Of a stretch of DNA of 18,513 nt, positions 14,066-18,513 are shown one piece after another. A program made the translations under genes and the position numbers. Each line of letters begins with the position of its first letter. The stretch's first letter is position 1. The stretch is from NCBI GenBank assembly GCA_023424995.1, contig JAFADH010000017.1:1-18513 (forward strand), given 5' to 3'. The DNA comes from Bacillota bacterium. GTDB lineage: Bacteria; Bacillota; Clostridia; Lachnospirales; Lachnospiraceae. Under the pieces are notes generated by a model. It did no database searches. It was not told the DNA's origin and worked only from the letters and a program-made list of their open reading frames with translations.

Positions 14066-15919
14066 ATTATTAATATTCAGGAATTATCTGTTGCAAGAGG
14101 AATTACAAAGGCTGAGCTGGTTCTTAAAAATGCTGATTTGATTAATGTGTTTACGGAATGCATCGAGCATGCCGATATTGCAATAAGTAACGGCCGAATT
14201 GCAGGTATCGGCAGCTATGAGGGTGAAACGGAGATAGACTGTTCAGGCAGATATGTGGCACCCGGTTTTATCGATGGGCATATTCACCTGGAGAGCTCCA
14301 TGCTAAAGCCGGTGGAATTCGTCAAGACGGTATTGTCCCACGGCACTACGGCGGTGGTTGCGGATCCTCATGAGATTGCCAATGTATGCGGTCAGGCCGG
14401 AATTGATTACATGCTGGCAGCGACACAGGGACTGCCCGTGGATATATGGTTTGCCTTACCTTCCTGCGTGCCCTCCACATCCTTTGACGAAAGCGGATGC
14501 ATCCTGCGGGCGGAGGATCTCAGAGGTTATTATAAGCATGACAGGGTGATCGGCCTGGCCGAGGTCATGGATTATATGGGTACGATCCGCGGTGATGAGG
14601 ATATTCTGCATAAGATAGCCGATGCCAGGCGGTTCGGGAGAATTATTGACGGTCATGCGCCGGGGCTGCAGGGCAGGGAACTGTGTGCCTATGTGTATGC
14701 CGGTATCCATTCGGACCATGAGTGCATCAGCTTTGACGAAGCCAGAGAGAAGCTTAAATTAGGGCAATGGATCATGGTTCGGGAGGGGACTGCCGCCAGG
14801 AATCTGGAAGCACTGATGGGAATATTCCGCGCGCCTTATTACCAGAGGGCGCTCCTGGTGACAGATGATAAGCATCCCCATGATTTGCTGGAACACGGTC
14901 ATATTGATGATATACTTCGGAAAGCAGTCCGGCTTGGTGCGGATCCCTGTATCGCAGTCAGGATGGCTACCTGGAATGCGGCCTCCTGCTTCGGCTTGAA
15001 GGATACAGGCGCTGTGGCACCCGGATATAAAGCGGATCTGGTGATCTTGTCCGATCTTAAGGATATGAAGGTCGATAGTGTGATAAAAGGCGGACGGCTG
15101 GCAGCAGATAACCGAGAAGCATATATTGACAATTGCGGATCGGAAAAAGTCAGGTATGGAAGGATTAATGACGGCCGTGCCGTAATTCCTATGGTTGAAC
15201 CCTTTATCAGCAGGGCAGTATCGGATCCGATCTATCATTCCTTTCATTGCCGGGAGCTGACAGACAATGATTTCATAATTCCAGAGACAGGTACGGCTGA
15301 AGCTTCCGGGACGGCCGGTAAGACAGCGGCAGCAGCCGGAGAGAAAGCGATGGAAGCTCCGGCGGAATTTCGAATCATCCAGTTCGTAAAGGATGAGATA
15401 GTCACCAGGGAGATCAGGTCAGGACTTACGGAGGGGAAACCGGAGGTATCGGTACGGTCCGATATTCTGAAGCTGGCTGCTGTGGAGCGGCATCATAATA
15501 CCAATCATGTGGGTATTGGGTTTGTCAATGGATATGGTCTGCAGCAGGGAGCAATTGCGTCTTCCGTATCCCATGATTCCCATAATATCATCGTGGTGGG
15601 AACATCCGACAGTGATATGGCTGCAGCGGCGAATGCCGTACGAAGTATGCAGGGAGGCTGGGCAATTGCTTTGGAAGGCAGAGTAATAGCAAGCCTGCCC
15701 CTGCCCATCGCCGGTCTGATGAGTGAACTGGATGCAGGTACCCTGGCCTGCCGGATCAAAGAGATAAAGGCAATCGCCAGATCCCTGGGAGTGAAGGAAG
15801 GCATCGATCCTTTCATGACACTTGCCTTTGTCAGTCTTCCGGTAATACCGGAAATCAGATTATTGACGACGGGATTATATAATACCCGGCAGCAGCGGAT
15901 AGTATCCGTATATGTATAA
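14066..15919 (+). CDS. ade: Adenine deaminase (amidohydrolase superfamily), start unclear
   Basis: Converts adenine to hypoxanthine and ammonia in purine salvage; cytoplasmic metalloenzyme. Motifs: GFIDGHIHLESS (metal HxH), VVADPHEIANVCG, RIIDGHAPG, GIHSDHEC, VTDDKHPHDLLEHGH, RMATWNAASCFGL, then the family-specific C-terminal domain with RHHNTNHVGIGFVNGYG and SVSHDSHNIIVVG. Family-like sequence NIQELSVARGITKAELVLKN is in frame upstream of the first canonical start (TTG 14138), but no ATG, GTG or TTG precedes it in this frame; only ATT codons at 14066, 14069 and 14075 do, so the start given is a lower bound of homology. A GTG at 14043 lies in another frame after GGAGG (14024-14028), so a one-base frameshift or sequence error is plausible. 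A low-complexity Ala/Gly/Thr/Glu insertion lies at 15284-15370. Confidence 0.9.
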   Translation: MINIQELSVARGITKAELVLKNADLINVFTECIEHADIAISNGRIAGIGSYEGETEIDCSGRYVAPGFIDGHIHLESSMLKPVEFVKTVLSHGTTAVVADPHEIANVCGQAGIDYMLAATQGLPVDIWFALPSCVPSTSFDESGCILRAEDLRGYYKHDRVIGLAEVMDYMGTIRGDEDILHKIADARRFGRIIDGHAPGLQGRELCAYVYAGIHSDHECISFDEAREKLKLGQWIMVREGTAARNLEALMGIFRAPYYQRALLVTDDKHPHDLLEHGHIDDILRKAVRLGADPCIAVRMATWNAASCFGLKDTGAVAPGYKADLVILSDLKDMKVDSVIKGGRLAADNREAYIDNCGSEKVRYGRINDGRAVIPMVEPFISRAVSDPIYHSFHCRELTDNDFIIPETGTAEASGTAGKTAAAAGEKAMEAPAEFRIIQFVKDEIVTREIRSGLTEGKPEVSVRSDILKLAAVERHHNTNHVGIGFVNGYGLQQGAIASSVSHDSHNIIVVGTSDSDMAAAANAVRSMQGGWAIALEGRVIASLPLPIAGLMSELDAGTLACRIKEIKAIARSLGVKEGIDPFMTLAFVSLPVIPEIRLLTTGLYNTRQQRIVSVYV

Positions 15920-15941
15920 ACCGGTCAGGTTATTTTACGCA

Positions 15942-15984
15942 CTTTTGGACAATGATAACAGTAATATTGATGTTTGTCCAAAAG
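15942..15984 (+). repeat. 11-bp perfect inverted repeat touching the DUF3793 ribosome site
   Basis: CTTTTGGACAA (15942-15952) and TTGTCCAAAAG (15974-15984) are exact reverse complements around a 21-nt loop. The right arm's last G begins the GGAG (15984-15987) preceding the DUF3793 gene. No T run follows, so termination of the ade transcript is unlikely to be its main role. It could be an operator or a translation-controlling hairpin. Confidence 0.6.
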
Positions 15985-16000
15985 GAGAATGATCTGATCC

Positions 16001-16714
16001 ATGGAAGTACCTTATGTGAAGCTTATATTGGCAAAGTACTGTATGCCGACTTTATTGAAAATGAAGCCGGCCAGTCTGATTAATGTATCAAAGGAGAATA
16101 TCGGAGGTAATATTGATGAAGATACCGGATTCCTTCATCAGTTAAAGGGGATTATAAAGTGCTTTCAATGCGATTATTCCCTGCTGTACGAGAATGAGAT
16201 ATCCTTAATCATCTTAGTATATTATGAGACTTCCATAGACCAGATACTGAAACAGGAGGATAACAGGCGGTTCTTGATCAATCGCGGCTATCATCTGGGC
16301 GGAGAGAGACTTGGGGATACAGGAAATATTGAGAACATCCTGGGACAGCTGAAGAAAAAGTATGGAGTGTATAAAAACAGGGATATAACAGAAAAAGGGG
16401 AGGAGCAGCCTCCTTTATTAAACGGCTGTTATCCCCATGAAATCGGACTTCTTTTAGGATTTCCCCTGGAGGATGTGGAGGATTTTATACGGCATGAAGG
16501 CAAAGATTATCTATATTGCGGGGCCTGGAAGGTATATCATAATCCCGGGGCCGCCCTCAGGATATTCGAAAGCTATCGCAAGGTCCGTGATCATACCCTG
16601 CAGTTATTACTGGAGGGTACGGATATAGAGGATATATGTGAGGCCGGAAGCCTGCAGGCCCTGGTACATCATTCCGGAATAAAATTATCCGGTCTGATCT
16701 TTCCAGGCAGATAA
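16001..16714 (+). CDS. DUF3793 family protein
   Basis: A 237-residue cytoplasmic protein of unknown function, recognised as DUF3793, common in clostridia. Motifs: YCMPTLLKMKPASLINV near the N-terminus (family C.PTL..KPA.L), and NGCYPHEIGLLLGFPLEDVEDFI with YLYCGAWKVYHNPGAA in the C-terminal half (about 141-185), matching the family's FPHEIG..LGYPLEDV and CGYWKVY core. No signal peptide or membrane segment. The ribosome site GGAG (15984-15987) is 13 nt from the ATG, which is long; an in-frame ATG at 15989 is followed by TGA two codons later. An inverted repeat touching the ribosome site suggests regulated expression. Neighbours (ade, M20 peptidase) give no clear functional hint. Confidence 0.8.
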   Translation: MEVPYVKLILAKYCMPTLLKMKPASLINVSKENIGGNIDEDTGFLHQLKGIIKCFQCDYSLLYENEISLIILVYYETSIDQILKQEDNRRFLINRGYHLGGERLGDTGNIENILGQLKKKYGVYKNRDITEKGEEQPPLLNGCYPHEIGLLLGFPLEDVEDFIRHEGKDYLYCGAWKVYHNPGAALRIFESYRKVRDHTLQLLLEGTDIEDICEAGSLQALVHHSGIKLSGLIFPGR

Positions 16715-16824
16715 TGGCCTTATACAGCACCGCATATCATAATAAGCTCAGGAAAGAATAACAACGGCGGCTGTTGGCCGCAGAGCATGCACGTTAGGAA
16801 TGCAATCATAAAAGCAGGAGAGGA

Positions 16825-17979
16825 ATGGTATTTCTTATGATAAATAAAGAAAGAATGACAAATGAATTCTGTGAATTGGCATCAATTGATTCAATTTCAT
16901 TCAGGGAAAGAAAAATGGCTGATGTCTTAAAGGAGAAGCTTGCCGGATTGGGCTTTGCCGTATGGGAGGATCAGACCGGAGAGATATACCGGGGAACCAG
17001 CGGCAATGTATACGGATATCTTAAGGGAGAGACGGAGGGGGATCCCATACTGCTGTCTGCCCATATGGATACCGTGGAACCCGGATTTAACAAAAAAGCG
17101 GTCCTGCATGAGGACGGAACGATTACCAGTGATGGGACCACGGTCCTGGGAGCGGATGATCTGTCGGGAGTCGTGGCCATTCTTGAGGCAGTCCGTACCG
17201 CAAGGGAGAAGGGGATCCCTCATAGGAGCGTAGAGGTACTTTTTACATATGCGGAAGAAGCCTATCTCAGAGGAAGCGAAGTGTTTGATTACTCACTTAT
17301 CAAGTCGAAGGAAGCCTATGTGCTGGATCTGGACGGCCCCATAGGAACAGCGGCAATCAAAGCTCCGACCGTGGTTGCTTTCTCAGCAAAGTTTACCGGC
17401 AAAGCATCCCATGCGGGCTTTGCACCGGAACAGGGCATCAATGCCATTGCAGCGGCAGCCCAGGCTGTCTCACAGATCAGGCAGGGCTGGATCGATGAGG
17501 AGACTACGGTGAATATCGGCACCATTGAAGGCGGCAAAGCAAAGAATATTGTCTCTGCGGAATGCCTCCTGCAGGGAGAGGTAAGAAGCCAGAAGCATGA
17601 TAAAGCCCTGGCCCAGGTGGAGAAGATCAGGGATACCTTTGAAACGGCAGCCGCCGGCTTCAAGGCAGAGCTGGAATTCACCACTTCCTTTGCATGCATA
17701 GCTTATGAGACTTCTCCGGAGCATCCGGTGGTACGGCGGTTTGAGAAGATATGCAGAGGGCTGGACCTGACTGCCAGACTGATTACAACCCTTGGGGGCA
17801 GTGACAACAATAATTTTGCAAGGCATGACATCACGGGAATTGTAATCGCCTGCGGCATGAATAAGGTGCATTCCCTGAATGAATATACTCATGTGGATGA
17901 GCTGGAGCGCTGCTGTAATATAGTTCTTAAAATAATTACTCATCCGGACGGAGCAGATCAAAAGAACAATTCAGATTAA
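16825..17979 (+). CDS. M20 family metallopeptidase, peptidase T-like
   Basis: A 384-residue di-zinc aminopeptidase of the M20/M28 superfamily, closest in pattern to the PepT-like tripeptidases of Firmicutes. Cytoplasmic; would finish peptide breakdown. Metal and catalytic residues: H80 and D82 in LLSAHMDTVEPG, D111 in LGADDLSGV, catalytic E144 with E145 in TYAEEAYLRGS, D168 in VLDLDG, and H349 in CGMNKVHS. A dimerisation lid domain occupies about 180-290 (TGKASHAGFAPEQGINAI). AGGAG (16816-16820) lies 4 nt before the ATG used; an in-frame ATG at 16837 (MINKERM) is an alternative with 16-nt spacing. The preceding 110-nt gap shows a 5-bp GC hairpin (16767-16781) but no clear promoter. Exact substrate range is not readable. 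Confidence 0.88.
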   Translation: MVFLMINKERMTNEFCELASIDSISFRERKMADVLKEKLAGLGFAVWEDQTGEIYRGTSGNVYGYLKGETEGDPILLSAHMDTVEPGFNKKAVLHEDGTITSDGTTVLGADDLSGVVAILEAVRTAREKGIPHRSVEVLFTYAEEAYLRGSEVFDYSLIKSKEAYVLDLDGPIGTAAIKAPTVVAFSAKFTGKASHAGFAPEQGINAIAAAAQAVSQIRQGWIDEETTVNIGTIEGGKAKNIVSAECLLQGEVRSQKHDKALAQVEKIRDTFETAAAGFKAELEFTTSFACIAYETSPEHPVVRRFEKICRGLDLTARLITTLGGSDNNNFARHDITGIVIACGMNKVHSLNEYTHVDELERCCNIVLKIITHPDGADQKNNSD

Positions 17980-17997
17980 GAATACAAAAGAATTCAA

Positions 17998-18255
17998 TTG
18001 ATTAATTTCGTATCGGTATATCATGGGCCATATGGTGTAACGTACTTTAATACCCGGGAAGAAAGCACAGGATGGATATTTGATAAAGGCTGCTAAATTT
18101 ATCTTATGCAATCTTTAGAGGACTCAGGCGCATCGGGGATTTTAGATATTGTACAAGGTGATTATTGCCTTTTAGAAAACAGGGACAAGCTTAATGCCGG
18201 ATATTTAAAGCACACTGCACCGGTATGCAGAGCTTCCCGAATATACCGATTTTAA
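17998..18255 (+). pseudogene. Possible gene remnant interrupted by one in-frame stop
   Basis: In the same frame as the upstream peptidase, the translation reads protein-like for about 85 codons (for example YHGPYGVTYFNTREESTGW, then TAA at 18094-18096, then GASGILDIVQGDYCLLENRD) before TAA at 18253. The second part has its own ATG at 18106 and 49 codons, but no good ribosome site. I do not recognise the family. A decayed gene fragment is the simplest reading; chance is possible. Confidence 0.3.
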
Positions 18256-18299
18256 GTCTATGCAATGACAGCTTTTTTAAGTCTATGCAATGACGGCTT
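18250..18299. repeat. Two tandem 25-bp repeats
   Basis: Units 18250-18274 and 18275-18299 share TTTTAAGTCTATGCAATGAC and differ at one base (A or G at position 21). They follow the gene remnant and lie about 50 bp upstream of the argC -35 box. Not CRISPR-like: there are no spacers. Their role is unknown. Confidence 0.7.
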
Positions 18300-18350
18300 T
18301 CGTTTCTTTTCTGTTATCCGATGATGAATATGATTATTTATAATTACATA

Positions 18351-18379
18351 TTGACATCTATAAGTCATGGATGTATATT
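18351..18379 (+). promoter_or_regulatory. Promoter of argC
   Basis: Perfect TTGACA (18351-18356), 17-bp spacer and TATATT (18374-18379). A palindrome, GTATAT-TT-ATATAC (18373-18386), overlaps the -10 element. The expected leader is about 85 nt and includes a seven-codon frame, MIVLSIY (18425-18448), without arginine codons. Confidence 0.6.
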
Positions 18380-18389
18380 TATATACAGT

Positions 18390-18407
18390 TAGGAATAAAT
18401 ATGCATA
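18390..18407. promoter_or_regulatory. Candidate ArgR operator (ARG box)
   Basis: TAGGAATAAATATGCATA resembles the Bacillus-type ARG box in its core (GAATAAAwATGCA), with mismatches at the ends. It lies just after the predicted argC transcription start, where an arginine-dependent repressor would act. This match was made by eye from memory of the consensus. Confidence 0.35.
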
Positions 18408-18470
18408 TTAAGAGTGGATTTCTTATGATAGTACTCTCGATTTACTGATAAGAAAGGGATTGGATATCTT

Positions 18471-18513
18471 ATGAAAAGAAAAATATTTGTAGACGGAATG
18501 AGCGGAACCACGG
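18471..18513 (+). CDS. argC: N-acetyl-gamma-glutamyl-phosphate reductase, short form (5' end only)
   Basis: Only 14 codons are inside the window: MKRKIFVDGMSGTT. The K.FVDG..GTTG pattern is the N-terminal NADP-binding loop of the short-form ArgC (about 310 residues), which reduces N-acetylglutamyl phosphate in arginine synthesis. AAAGGG lies about 12 nt upstream of the ATG. A strong promoter and an ARG-box-like site upstream support the assignment. Confidence is limited by the short visible part. Confidence 0.6.
   Translation, partial: MKRKIFVDGMSGTT

Noticed and set aside
14759..15247. A 162-codon minus-strand open frame inside the deaminase gene
   Set aside because: It lies entirely opposite conserved amidohydrolase motifs, with no ribosome site or recognisable domain.
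16760..16785. A terminator between DUF3793 and the peptidase
   Set aside because: Only a 5-bp stem (GCGGC/GCCGC) without a following T run.
18250..18299. Tandem repeats as a CRISPR array
   Set aside because: Only two units directly abutting, no spacers, and no cas genes nearby.
18380..18470. A T-box or arginine attenuator in the argC leader
   Set aside because: No T-box consensus, no terminator with a T run, and the short leader frame has no arginine codons.

Overview
The window looks like ordinary chromosome of a low-to-moderate GC Firmicute, most likely a clostridial Lachnospiraceae-type anaerobe. Reasons: strong GGAGG-type ribosome sites, TTGACA/TATAAT promoters with AT-rich spacers, AraC/cupin sugar regulators, DegV, a clostridial DUF3793 protein, a MalY/PatB lyase, an Rrf2 (CymR-like) sulfur regulator and adenine deaminase. 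I see no phage, transposase, integrase, tRNA, rRNA or CRISPR array.

Layout. Region 1 (1-3611): a GH2 beta-galactosidase on the minus strand, cut by the left edge, divergent from an AraC-family regulator; two tandem 24-bp repeats lie just upstream of the regulator's promoter. Region 2 (3629-5597): a DapA-family aldolase/synthase (minus) divergent from a second AraC-family regulator, with a pair of GCAT...ATGC dyads between them. Region 3 (5598-8557): a secreted protein with Ig-like and fibronectin III domains and a predicted propeller-like C-terminal domain, then a small two-TM protein with a zinc ribbon. Region 4 (8603-12784): a sulfur amino acid cluster. On the minus strand an Rrf2/CymR-like regulator, a cystathionine gamma-synthase/lyase and a MalY/PatB C-S lyase form a probable operon; cysK is divergent from the regulator, with facing promoters in the shared control region. 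Region 5 (12785-17979): a long hairpin, a DegV lipid-binding protein, adenine deaminase without an obvious canonical start, a DUF3793 protein whose Shine-Dalgarno touches an 11-bp inverted repeat, and an M20 tripeptidase-like enzyme. Region 6 (17980-18513): a possible gene remnant, a 25-bp tandem repeat, and the promoter, leader and first 14 codons of a short-form argC.

How the genes work together. Two regulator/enzyme pairs (AraC with beta-galactosidase; AraC with the DapA-like enzyme) look like local substrate-responsive units. In region 4 the CymR-like regulator, CysK and the two PLP lyases fit a cysteine/methionine interconversion regulon; in Bacillus the CymR-CysK complex is the sensor of O-acetylserine, and the divergent pairing here suggests the same logic. 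The remaining genes look like separate single-gene transcription units.

I did not find a convincing undescribed defence or mobile system. The most unusual items are regulatory or structural: the missing start of the deaminase, the hairpin touching the DUF3793 Shine-Dalgarno, the 55-nt hairpin downstream of cysK preceded by its own promoter-like sequence, and the paired direct and inverted repeats at several promoters. All functional assignments come from reading motifs by eye; no database search was run.
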